In this document: piece after piece, positions 25,308 through 32,849 of the stretch
Layout of the letters: every line of letters begins with the position of its first letter
Numbering within the stretch: the stretch's first letter is position 1
From: Brevibacterium sp. S22
Lineage (GTDB): Bacteria > Actinomycetota > Actinomycetes > Actinomycetales > Brevibacteriaceae
Reading direction: 5' to 3'
Length of the DNA: 50,873 bases
Assembly: GCF_004745485.1 (NCBI RefSeq)
Contig: NZ_RHFG01000028.1
Location: 1 to 50,873 of the forward strand
The notes under the pieces: model-generated
Told to the model about the DNA's origin: nothing
The model's database searches: none
The model's input: only the letters and a program-made list of their open reading frames with translations
Translations under genes and position numbers: made by a program

Positions 25308-26437
25308 CAGTCCCTCTTCCTCTCACCGATCTTCGCAATATCCTCCCCGAGCTCCAGGCGTCCGACAACGTTCGTCCGCCCCTCGGAATCCGTGCCCCCG
25401 GTGACCGGGTCCGTGATCGCTGCGATCACTGCGTCCACCGTGTCGTCGACCGGCGCCGAGGCGGCTCCCGGCTCGGCGTCGAACGCCCCCGCCCGCCGGA
25501 GCAGGGTGAGAGCGACGAGCCCGGTGGCCCGGGAGGATCCGTCGAGGCATTTCACGGCGACCGAATACCCGGACCTGGTGGCCATGACGATGACGCCTTC
25601 GGCCCCGCCCTTGGCGAAGATCCCGAGACGCTCGATGACGGTCGAGTTCGGCCGGTCGTGGCCTTCGATGGCCCACGGGTCGGCGAAGACCGCGTCCATG
25701 AGCGTCCGCGCTTCGGACTCGAAGGCGGTCCACTCCTGCCCCTTCGCCGAGGCGGGACCGCCAGCATCAGCACTGCCCATCCTCACCACCCGGCCGATGG
25801 CGCGGGCCAGCCCCGTGAGGCTGAGCGCGAAGACAGGTGCCCCGCAGCCGTCGACGCCGACCGCGGCCGGTGTTTCCGAGGCGAAGGCGGTGACCACCTC
25901 GGCGACCTTCTGCTGAACGGGATTGTCCGGGGACAGGTAGGACGCGGTGTCGGCGCCGATGGCCCGGGCGGCGGTGAGGAACGCCGCGTGCTTGCCGGAG
26001 CAGTTGAAGTACAGGGGCGAGCGCGGGTCGGTGTCGGCCTCCCCCGCGGCGCGCAGCTGTTCCTGCAGTTCCCGGCGGAAGGCACCGTCGGCGGGGTGAG
26101 CGGACGGGCATTGCAGATCATCAACTCTCAGTCCGGCGTCCTCGAGCATCGAGGACACGACCGCCACGTGCCCGGACTCGGACTTGTGCGAGGCGGTGGC
26201 AAGCGCCGCGGCCGGTCCGGTCAGGTGCGCACCGAGGCTCATCGCCGTGATGGCCTGCAGCGGTTTGAGGCTCGACCGGGTGAAGACTGGAACGTCCGGG
26301 GCACCCAGGCTGATCAGGGGTGATCCCTGCGGGTCGAGGACGACGGCGGACCCGATGTGCCGGGATTCGATGAAATCGCAGCGGCGGACGACGGCGAGCT
26401 CGGCCGCCTGAGTGGGGGTGAAAGTCGAGAAGGTCAC
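25307..26437 (-). CDS. Asparaginase II-type (thermolabile) L-asparaginase
   Basis: Hydrolyses asparagine to aspartate and ammonia. 376 residues of the Rhizobium-type asparaginase family, unrelated to the bacterial type I/II Thr-enzymes: RSSLKPLQAITAMSLGAHLTG, ATASHKSESGHV, LYFNCSGKHAAFLTAAR, SPDNPVQQKVAEVV and GVDGCGAPVFALSLTGLARA, with the conserved Ser-Lys and Cys residues. GTG 26437 is chosen since TAGGCT lies exactly 7 nt upstream; a longer frame from 26509 would overlap the purDC start. Head gene of the operon asparaginase, SCP, aldehyde dehydrogenase, EamA. Confidence 0.9.
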   Translation of the reverse strand: MTFSTFTPTQAAELAVVRRCDFIESRHIGSAVVLDPQGSPLISLGAPDVPVFTRSSLKPLQAITAMSLGAHLTGPAAALATASHKSESGHVAVVSSMLEDAGLRVDDLQCPSAHPADGAFRRELQEQLRAAGEADTDPRSPLYFNCSGKHAAFLTAARAIGADTASYLSPDNPVQQKVAEVVTAFASETPAAVGVDGCGAPVFALSLTGLARAIGRVVRMGSADAGGPASAKGQEWTAFESEARTLMDAVFADPWAIEGHDRPNSTVIERLGIFAKGGAEGVIVMATRSGYSVAVKCLDGSSRATGLVALTLLRRAGAFDAEPGAASAPVDDTVDAVIAAITDPVTGGTDSEGRTNVVGRLELGEDIAKIGERKRD

Positions 26438-26470
26438 GCACTCAAGCCTACGACCCTTTAGGCTGGTGGC
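26438..26470. promoter_or_regulatory. Divergent leaderless promoters of asparaginase and purDC
   Basis: TAGGCT occurs on both strands within 20 bp: on the minus strand at 26450-26445, 7 nt before the asparaginase GTG, and on the plus strand at 26459-26464, 6 nt before the purDC GTG. Both lack a ribosome site, so both transcripts should start at or next to their start codon. The two coding regions are only 33 bp apart, so each -35 region lies in or near the other gene's start and the two promoters should interfere. Confidence 0.65.
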
Positions 26471-28807
26471 GTGAAGGTTCTTGTCATCGGTTCGGGCGCT
26501 CGCGAACACGCCCTCGTCCTCGCTCTCTCACGCGACCCGCAGGTCGACGCCGTCATCGCCGCGCCAGGCAATCCCGGAATCGCGCAGATCGCCCACACCG
26601 AGGCCGTCGATGCCTCGGATGCCGCCGCCGTGACCGCGCTGGCCGAGACCCTCGATGTCGATCTCGTCGTCATCGGCCCCGAAGCCCCGCTGGTCGCCGG
26701 TGTCGCCGATGCTCTGCGCGAGGCCTCGTTCCCCGTCTTCGGCCCCAGCGCGGAAGCGGCCCACCTCGAAGGGTCGAAGGCCTTCGCGAAGGAGGTCATG
26801 GAGTCGGCCGGGGTGCCCACAGCACGCACCGTGGTCGCTTACTCGACCGATGAGGCTTCGGCGGCGCTGCGCGAATTCGGCGCCCCGCATGTGGTCAAGG
26901 CCGACGGCCTGGCAGCCGGCAAGGGAGTCGTGGTCTCCGAGGACTTCGATGCGGCGATCGCCCACGCAGCGTCGTGCCTCGAGGTCTCCGACCGGGTCGT
27001 CATCGAAGACTTCCTCGACGGCCCCGAGGTCTCCCTGTTCGTCCTCTGCGACGGCAAGACGACCGTCCCCCTGACGCCCGCCCAGGACTTCAAACGCATC
27101 GGCGACGGCGACACCGGCCCGAACACCGGCGGCATGGGCGCCTATTCGCCGCTGCCATGGCTGCCGGCGGGCACGGTCGAGGAGATCGTCGACACCGTCG
27201 CCCAGCCCGTCGTCGATGAGATGGTCCGCCGCGGCACGCCGTTCACCGGTCTGCTGTACTGCGGTCTGGCGCTGACGTCGAAGGGTCTGCGCGTCATCGA
27301 GTTCAATGTCCGCTTCGGCGATCCGGAGACCCAATCCGTGCTCGCGCGACTGAGCAGCCCCTTGGGTCAGGCGCTGCTCGCCGCAGCCGAGGGCCGCCTG
27401 GACGAGGTCACACCCTTGGAATGGGATCCGCGCTCCTCGGTGACGGTGGTCATGGCAGCGGAGAACTATCCGGGCACGCCGAGCACCGGGGACATCATCC
27501 GCGGACTCGACACCGCCGGAACCCAACCCGATATCAGCGTCCTGCACGCGGGCACGAAGCTCGCGACCGGACCCAGCGGCGGATTCGCCCCCGAGGATGC
27601 CGTGATCACGAAGGACATCGCCGAGACCGGTGACATCGTCACCTCCGGCGGGCGCGTGCTCTCCGTCGTCTCCCTCGGTGCTGATCTCGACGATGCGCGG
27701 GCCAAGGCCTATGCCGCGGTCGATGAGATCAAGTGGGACGGTGAGCAGCACCGCACCGATATCGCCGAGGCGGCCGCCCGCGGAGCCATCGAACTCGCCG
27801 ACATCTATCCCGTCCCCGAGATGAACGTGGCTACGCCCGGTTTGGACTCCGCGGTTGCTGCCACCGACGCAGCCGCCTCGGCGGGATCGACATCCCCGAC
27901 TTCGACCGGCCTGACGACCGACGCTCCCGAACTGCCCGGATGGACGCACGTGTACTCGGGCAAGGTCCGCGACCTCTACATTCCCGAAGGTGCCTCCGAC
28001 ACCGCCTCGGCGGATCGTCTGCTCATGGTCGCCTCCGACCGGATCTCTGCCTATGACTGGGTACTCGACTCGGAGATCCCGGACAAGGGCAAGGTGCTCA
28101 CGGGCCTGAGCCTGTGGTGGTTCGATCAGCTCGCCGAGGTCATCGGCAACCACGTCATCAGCTCCGATGTGCCCGAGGCTGTACGCGGTCGCGGTCTGAT
28201 CGTTTCGAACCTGACCATGTTCCCCGTCGAATGCGTCGCCCGCGGGTACCTCACCGGTTCGGGCATGGCCGACTACAAGGCCACCGGATCGGTGTGCGGG
28301 ATCGCACTGCCGGCCGGACTCGTCGAGGCCGACCGCCTCGAACCGCCGATCTTCACCCCGGCGACGAAGGCCGAGCTCGGCGACCACGATGAGAACGTCA
28401 GCTTCGAGGCCGTCGCTGAGACCGTCGGGACCGAGACCGCGGAGAAACTGCGCGAGCTCACCGTCGCGATCTACCAACGCGCCGAGGCGATCGCCCGGGA
28501 ACGCGGCATCATCCTCGCCGATACGAAATTCGAGTTCGGAACGCTGGCCGACGGCACGATCGTCCTCGGTGATGAGGTGCTCACCCCGGATTCCTCGCGG
28601 TTCTGGGACGCTGCCGAATACGCGGCGGGACAGTCACAGGCAAGCTTCGACAAGCAGTTCGTCCGCGACTGGCTGACCGAGGAGTCCGGCTGGGACAAGT
28701 CCTCGGACACGCCGCCACCGGCCCTGCCCGCCGAGGTGGTCGAGAAGACCCGTGCCCGCTACATCGAGGCCTTCGAGAAGCTCACCGGTCAGACCTTCCC
28801 CGGCTGA
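26471..28807 (+). CDS. purDC: PurD-PurC fusion: GAR synthetase and SAICAR synthase
   Basis: 778 residues joining two non-consecutive steps of purine synthesis. Residues 1 to about 430 are phosphoribosylamine-glycine ligase (MKVLVIGSGAREHALVLAL, NPGIAQIAHTE, VVKADGLAAGKGVVV, TGPNTGGMGAYSP, IEFNVRFGDPETQ). An Ala/Ser/Thr-rich linker runs to about 490. Residues 491-778 are SAICAR synthase (YSGKVRDLYIPEG, SDRISAYDWVL, GYLTGSGMADYKATGSVCG, LADTKFEFG, WDAAEYAAGQSQASFDKQ). All ATP-site motifs of both enzymes are kept. There is no frameshift at the junction, so it is a true fusion. GTG start with TAGGCT 6 nt upstream. Confidence 0.93.
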   Translation: MKVLVIGSGAREHALVLALSRDPQVDAVIAAPGNPGIAQIAHTEAVDASDAAAVTALAETLDVDLVVIGPEAPLVAGVADALREASFPVFGPSAEAAHLEGSKAFAKEVMESAGVPTARTVVAYSTDEASAALREFGAPHVVKADGLAAGKGVVVSEDFDAAIAHAASCLEVSDRVVIEDFLDGPEVSLFVLCDGKTTVPLTPAQDFKRIGDGDTGPNTGGMGAYSPLPWLPAGTVEEIVDTVAQPVVDEMVRRGTPFTGLLYCGLALTSKGLRVIEFNVRFGDPETQSVLARLSSPLGQALLAAAEGRLDEVTPLEWDPRSSVTVVMAAENYPGTPSTGDIIRGLDTAGTQPDISVLHAGTKLATGPSGGFAPEDAVITKDIAETGDIVTSGGRVLSVVSLGADLDDARAKAYAAVDEIKWDGEQHRTDIAEAAARGAIELADIYPVPEMNVATPGLDSAVAATDAAASAGSTSPTSTGLTTDAPELPGWTHVYSGKVRDLYIPEGASDTASADRLLMVASDRISAYDWVLDSEIPDKGKVLTGLSLWWFDQLAEVIGNHVISSDVPEAVRGRGLIVSNLTMFPVECVARGYLTGSGMADYKATGSVCGIALPAGLVEADRLEPPIFTPATKAELGDHDENVSFEAVAETVGTETAEKLRELTVAIYQRAEAIARERGIILADTKFEFGTLADGTIVLGDEVLTPDSSRFWDAAEYAAGQSQASFDKQFVRDWLTEESGWDKSSDTPPPALPAEVVEKTRARYIEAFEKLTGQTFPG

Positions 28808-28856
28808 GCCGCCCAGGCCGCTGAGCGGCGCAGGCCGGCTGCGCGGTCCCGGCGAT

Positions 28857-28866
28857 CCCCCCCCCG
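28857..28866. repeat. Left flanking C9G repeat of the IS110 element
   Basis: Nine C and one G, repeated exactly at 32201-32210. The two copies bracket the nested IS block and mark the insertion site in a C-rich tandem repeat. Confidence 0.6.
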
Positions 28867-28889
28867 TTACCTTTTAAGTAGCCCCTTCA

Positions 28890-29138
28890 TCCGTCAGGAT
28901 AGAAAGGGGTCGCTGGCCTGAGGACCCCGGCATGATTGATGCCCCCAGTCACCAATGATCCGGGGGGTGTAGTCACCGGGGTTCGAAGGCACCAGGGAAA
29001 TCGCTAATAGGGGCCAGAACCACTGGCAGAACACATGCCTTGAGCCCGACCGTAACGTGGATGCCGAGCCCAGGAGCCACCACAGCATCACCGGCCAGCC
29101 GAACCACAATCACTATCCGGTCACATGAGTCGAAGAAG
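28890..29138 (+). ncRNA. Candidate bridge RNA in the IS110 left end
   Basis: IS110-group elements encode a structured bridge RNA in the left end that guides target and donor choice. Here a 7-bp stem (ACCCCGG 28924-28930 with CCGGGGT 28976-28982) closes a large loop holding GCCCCC (28941-28946) and CGGGGGG (28961-28967), which would suit a target-binding loop for the C-run at the insertion site. A second hairpin (GCCAG 29013-29017 with CTGGC 29023-29027) follows, where a donor loop could lie. The extent is uncertain. Confidence 0.5.
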
Positions 29139-30350
29139 ATGAGTGACATGATCACCAACCACGCAGACATCGACGTATTCATCGGCATCGATGTCGGCAA
29201 ACACAACCACCACGCCGTCGCCTTAGACCGCGACGGAAAACAACTGTTATCGAAGGCGCTGCCGCAGAACGAAACGAAACTGAAGACCCTGCTCACCAGG
29301 CTTTCCAAGCACGGAACCCTACTCCTCATCGTCGACCAGCCCGCCACCATCGGGGCGCTACCGGTCGCGGTCGCTCAAGCCGAGGGCATCAGGGTCGCCT
29401 ACTTGCCTGGGTTGGCGATGCGCCGCATCGCCGACCTCCACCCCGGTGAGGCCAAGACCGATGCCCGAGACGCTGCGATCATCGCTGACGCCGCCCGGAC
29501 CATGCCCCAGACGCTACGGGGCATCCGCGTGGCGGATGAGAATGTCGCCGAGTTGTCGATGCTGTGCGGGTACGACGATGACCTCGCGAAACAGGCCACC
29601 GCAACATCGAATCGGATCCGCGGGCTGCTCACTCAAATTCACCCCGGTTTAGAGACCGTGATCGGTCCGCACTTGGATCATCCGGCCATGCTGGCCCTGC
29701 TGGCGAAGTACCCGACACCGAAAGCGCTGAAGCATGCCGGCAAACACCGTGTCGAGACGCTCCTGCGGAAGCAGGCGCCCAGGGCGTGGAAACGGTGGGC
29801 GGCAGCGATCTTCACAGCCCTCGAGGGGCAGACAGTGGTGGTGTCGGGCACCGACGCCGCGGGACTCGTCCTGCCCCAGTTGGCAACGTCGTTGGCGCAG
29901 ACACGAACGTCACGAGACGAAGTCTTGGTGCGGATCGAGGAGCTGGTTGAGGAGCATCCGCTTTTCGGGCTCCTGACGTCGATGCCGGCAGTCGGCGTCA
30001 GGACCGCAGCAAGGATCCTGACCGAAGTGGTAGGTAAGGACTTCGAATCAGCCGGACACCTCGCATCCTATGCCGGACTGGCACCGGTGACGTGGCGGTC
30101 GGGAACGTCGATTCGAGGTGATCATTCCTCGCGTCGGGGCAACAAGGTCCTCAAACGAGCCTTGTTTCTGTCTGCATTCGCGGCGTTGAAAGACCCGCTG
30201 TCGAAGGCGTATTACGACAAGAAACGTGCCGAGCATAAGAAGCACAACCAGGCACTGATCGCGTTAGCGCGCAGGCGCTGCAACGTCCTCTACGCCATGT
30301 TGCGTGACGGTGCCTACTTCCATGTGTCTGAGGCGGTCACTGCTGCCTGA
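29139..30350 (+). CDS. IS110-family DEDD transposase
   Basis: 403 residues. N-terminal RuvC-like DEDD domain: VFIGIDVGKHNHHAVALDRDGK (first Asp), LLIVDQPATIG, and GEAKTDARDAAIIADAAR (last two Asp). C-terminal Tnp20 domain: LLTSMPAVGVRTAARILTEVVG and LASYAGLAPVTWRSGTSIRGDHSSRRGNKVLKRALFLSAFAAL, which includes the conserved serine proposed as the nucleophile. Frame is complete, so the protein may still be active. ATG 29139 is used; ATG 29148 is an alternative. The frame upstream to 29040 lies in the non-coding left end. Confidence 0.92.
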   Translation: MSDMITNHADIDVFIGIDVGKHNHHAVALDRDGKQLLSKALPQNETKLKTLLTRLSKHGTLLLIVDQPATIGALPVAVAQAEGIRVAYLPGLAMRRIADLHPGEAKTDARDAAIIADAARTMPQTLRGIRVADENVAELSMLCGYDDDLAKQATATSNRIRGLLTQIHPGLETVIGPHLDHPAMLALLAKYPTPKALKHAGKHRVETLLRKQAPRAWKRWAAAIFTALEGQTVVVSGTDAAGLVLPQLATSLAQTRTSRDEVLVRIEELVEEHPLFGLLTSMPAVGVRTAARILTEVVGKDFESAGHLASYAGLAPVTWRSGTSIRGDHSSRRGNKVLKRALFLSAFAALKDPLSKAYYDKKRAEHKKHNQALIALARRRCNVLYAMLRDGAYFHVSEAVTAA

Positions 30351-30463
30351 ACCGTACTGAAACGAAGCACCTGATCAGTCTGGGAGATGGTTCCCGGACC
30401 GATCATCCCTGCCGTCCGAGACCCGGCGAATATTCTTGAAGAATCTGACCGCTACCCCTTGAC

Positions 30464-30468
30464 CTAAA
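30464..30468. repeat. Left target duplication of IS1380 (CTAAA)
   Basis: CTAAA stands directly before the IS1380 left end and again directly after its right end (32185-32189), a 5-bp target duplication. Confidence 0.85.
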
Positions 30469-32184
30469 CCTTGATCCACCGATGCGAGTAGCCGGATCAA
30501 GCCGCGCGTGAAATGGAAATGCCCCTCCTGAACTGGGAAAATGGTGATGTTCTAAGTCTCCATATCCCGCACAGAAAGGGGCACCTCTCAGGTGCTATTC
30601 AACCACACACCCACGACTGTGTCCCATTCCTTCGACGATGAGAATCTCACCGCGACCACCGGGCTGGTCCCGATCATGGCACTGGCCCAGAACGCTGGCC
30701 TGCCAGACCTTGCTGATGACCGTCTGACCGTGACCACTACCGGGGCCGATAAAGGCGCGAATCCGGCAGCGAAACTCGCCACCCTCGTCGGCGGAATGGC
30801 TGCCGGGGCTGACTCGATCGATGACATGAACATCCTCCGCCACGGCGGCATGAAACACCTCTTCGACCGCGTCTATGCCCCTTCGACTCTGGGTTCATTC
30901 CTCCGCTCCTTTGCCTTCGGCCATGTGAGACAACTCGACGCGATCTCCTCCCGCTTCCTGACCAATCTCAATGAACACACGCCGCTGCTGCCGGCCAGTC
31001 AGGAGAACGCGCAATCATCGACAGTCTTCGTCGATGTCGACGACACCGTCATCGACGTTCACTCCGCGTCGAAGCAGGGAGCTGGGTTCGGCTACCAGGG
31101 CAGTCGCGGCCTCAACGCACTATTGGCTACCGCCTCAACCAGCAGCTCCAACCAGCTCATCGTGGGCCAGCGTCTGCGCAAAGGCTCAACGTCGTCAGCA
31201 CGTGGTGCTGACAAGTTCGTCTCCGACGCTGTGGCCACCACCAAACGCATCAGCCCTGGTGCTGCGGTGCTCATTCGCGCTGATTCGGCGTACTACTCGT
31301 CGACCGTGACCAAAGCCGCCCATGATGCCGGGGCCAATGTGTCGATCACGGTACGTATGGACAAGAGGGTCAAAGCAGCGATCGGAACGATCAGCGATGA
31401 CGCATGGACTGGCATCGAGTATCCCGATGCGATCTATGACGAGGACACCGGTGCCTGGGTCAGTAAGGCTGAAGTCGCTGAAGTCCCATTCACCGCGTTC
31501 ACCTCGAAGAAGAAAGCGCTGCAAGCTACGGGCCGTCTGGTGGTCAGACGCATCCCCGAACTCAATGAGACCAAACGCGCTGCCGGACAAGACGCTTTGT
31601 TCGATCTGTTCCGGTACCACGCGTTCTTCACCACCGTCGATCGGAATCGTTTCGACGCTGTCGCTGCTGATCACATGCACCGCAAGCACGCGATCATCGA
31701 GCAGATCAATGCGGAGCTGAAGAATGGTGCCCTGGCGCATATGCCCTCCGGGGTGTTCAACGCCAACGCCGCCTGGCTCGCAGTCGCAGCGATCACTCAC
31801 AACTTACTGCGGGCTGCTGCCGGACTCATCGGCGGGCGAATGACCAAAGTGCGCGCCCAGACGCTGCGGACACGAATCATCGGGGTTCCGGCCCGGGTTG
31901 CTCACCGAGCCAGGAAACTCATCCTCCACCTGCCAAGAGCCTGGCCGTGGGCGACAGAATTCTCCCGGTTATGGCAATCGGCATTGGGACCACCCCGGAC
32001 GGTGTCGGCCTGACCAATCCGCCCTTGAAAAGGGGGCCCGAGACCGCAGTCATGGAGGACGCTCGGGGAAGCTCAGTGTGGAAGAGACCGGTGAGAGACC
32101 GGGACACTACTTCCTGCCCACTCATCGCGTCCGAACTCAAATTCGAGTGAACTCCCGGACATCAAGCAGATCGGTGGATCAAGG
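30469..32184 (+). mobile_element. IS1380-family insertion sequence
   Basis: A 1716-bp element with 15-bp perfect terminal inverted repeats (CCTTGATCCACCGAT at 30469 and its complement ending at 32184), flanked by CTAAA on both sides. It is inserted in the right end of the IS110 element, 113 bp after that transposase's stop. The transposase frame is intact and the target duplication exact, so the insertion looks recent. Confidence 0.95.
30592..32013 (+). CDS. IS1380-family DDE transposase
   Basis: 473 residues, normal for the family. First catalytic Asp in STVFVDVDDTVIDVHSASKQGAGFGY, second in VLIRADSAYYSS, Glu in HAIIEQINAELKNGALAHMPSG, in the order and spacing of IS1380 transposases. Starts with GTG at 30592, with AAAGGGG about 10 nt before it; 123 bp after the left end. 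Complete frame. Confidence 0.93.
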   Translation: MLFNHTPTTVSHSFDDENLTATTGLVPIMALAQNAGLPDLADDRLTVTTTGADKGANPAAKLATLVGGMAAGADSIDDMNILRHGGMKHLFDRVYAPSTLGSFLRSFAFGHVRQLDAISSRFLTNLNEHTPLLPASQENAQSSTVFVDVDDTVIDVHSASKQGAGFGYQGSRGLNALLATASTSSSNQLIVGQRLRKGSTSSARGADKFVSDAVATTKRISPGAAVLIRADSAYYSSTVTKAAHDAGANVSITVRMDKRVKAAIGTISDDAWTGIEYPDAIYDEDTGAWVSKAEVAEVPFTAFTSKKKALQATGRLVVRRIPELNETKRAAGQDALFDLFRYHAFFTTVDRNRFDAVAADHMHRKHAIIEQINAELKNGALAHMPSGVFNANAAWLAVAAITHNLLRAAAGLIGGRMTKVRAQTLRTRIIGVPARVAHRARKLILHLPRAWPWATEFSRLWQSALGPPRTVSA

Positions 32185-32189
32185 CTAAA
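32185..32189. repeat. Right target duplication of IS1380 (CTAAA)
   Basis: Second copy of the CTAAA duplication, pairing with 30464-30468. Confidence 0.85.
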
Positions 32190-32200
32190 ACATAGGGGCA

Positions 32201-32210
32201 CCCCCCCCCG
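32201..32210. repeat. Right flanking C9G repeat of the IS110 element
   Basis: Exact second copy of the 28857-28866 decamer. It is followed by the tandem repeat at 32211-32262, whose degenerate first unit lies on the other side of the element. Confidence 0.6.
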
Positions 32211-32262
32211 ACCGCAGCACCGTCCGGCGATCCTCCCCGGCCGCAGCACCGTCCGGCGACGA
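32211..32262. repeat. C-rich tandem repeat, about 29-bp unit
   Basis: GCAGCACCGTCCGGCGA occurs at 32214 and again at 32243, separated by TCCTCCCCGGCC. A degenerate copy (GCGCGGTCCCGGCGATCC) lies at 28841-28858, left of the IS block. Joining the two sides by removing the IS block gives three consecutive units. The repeat lay downstream of purDC before the insertions. Confidence 0.7.
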
Positions 32263-32290
32263 CTTCCCGCGACGCCCACCGACGAACCGG

Positions 32291-32346
32291 CACACTTGAC
32301 GCTGGGCAGCCCAGTTCCAAACTTGGGCAGCCCAGCGCAGAGTGTG
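32291..32346. repeat. Long imperfect inverted repeat with nested palindromes
   Basis: 24-base arms, 32291-32314 and 32323-32346, match as inverted repeats with about six mismatches and an 8-nt spacer. Each arm also contains the palindrome-like dodecamer TGGGCAGCCCAG (32303-32314 and 32324-32335). It can fold as one long hairpin or two short ones. Possibly the original terminator region downstream of purDC, or a REP-like element. Confidence 0.6.
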
Positions 32347-32672
32347 CCGCTTCACCTCCGGGCCCCAAGTGGCCTCGCGCACGCAATACGGCATTTACTG
32401 GTCGATCCACGGCGGTTTCGGCGTCGAAATCCACGTGGAACGACCAGACAATTCCTCGACCGGGCTCATTTCACGGTTCCGGCCTCCCGCGCATCCTCCG
32501 TGCGCCACGGCCCCCTCTTCCCACACGCCCCTCCCGCACTCTCCTCCTGCTATGCGGATATCGCAGTTTGAGACACCGATTCAGCGGCATAGACAATCCA
32601 CATTGCGATATCCAGCAAAAGAAGATGAAAACTGCGACGGAATCGGTGGAGTAACGCCGCAAATTCCGTTAA

Positions 32673-32685
32673 GGTGGTCTACCGG
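32673..32685. promoter_or_regulatory. Operator-like palindrome upstream of the amine operon
   Basis: GGTGGTCTACCGG holds TGGT-CT-ACC, close to GntR/FadR-type sites (TGGTNNNACCA). It is about 165 nt before the amidohydrolase start. No regulator gene is in the operon, so the protein that binds is unknown. Confidence 0.3.
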
Positions 32686-32742
32686 TGACGCAGGACACAT
32701 TCTGCCCTTGGTCACCCGCAGTGAAACGAACCGGTAACGGCT

Positions 32743-32820
32743 GAGCGCGGGATCTTGCGATCCCCGCTCTCCGAACCGACAATGACATCCTGCAGGGCGC
32801 GGACATCGTGGGTCCGCCCT
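32743..32820 (+). promoter_or_regulatory. Two hairpins in the amine operon leader
   Basis: Hairpin 1 (32743-32769): GAGCG and GGGATC pair with GATCCC and CGCTC around a TTGC loop, with one bulged C. Hairpin 2 (32794-32820): AGGGC-CGGAC pairs with GTCCG-CCCT. They lie 30-110 nt before the start codon of the first gene. They resemble an attenuator or an RNA-binding site; no known riboswitch core was recognised. Confidence 0.4.
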
Positions 32821-32849
32821 TGTCACGACAACGCAGTCGGGAGGCAGCA

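Larger units (their letters stand above)
28867..32200 (+). mobile_element. IS110-family element (IS110 group), interrupted by IS1380
   Basis: Carries a DEDD transposase (29139-30350), a long left non-coding end (about 272 nt) and a short right end, the layout of the IS110 rather than the IS1111 group. Subtracting the nested IS1380 (30469-32184) and one 5-bp duplicate leaves about 1613 bp, a normal size. No terminal inverted repeats, as usual for the family; the ends are placed from the flanking C9G repeats, so they are approximate. Small CCCC/GGGG hairpins lie near each end. Confidence 0.8.
32190..32849. other. Non-coding region between the IS block and the amine operon
   Basis: About 660 bases with no convincing gene. 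Short open frames exist but have no family pattern, ribosome site or normal codon bias. It holds the last bases of the IS110 end, the tandem repeat, a long imperfect inverted repeat at 32291-32346, a palindromic operator-like site at 32673-32685 and two leader hairpins at 32743-32769 and 32794-32820. Confidence 0.6.

Noticed and set aside
32342..32737. 131-codon frame downstream of the IS block
   Set aside because: No ribosome site, runs through repeats, composition unlike neighbouring genes; the protein resembles no family.
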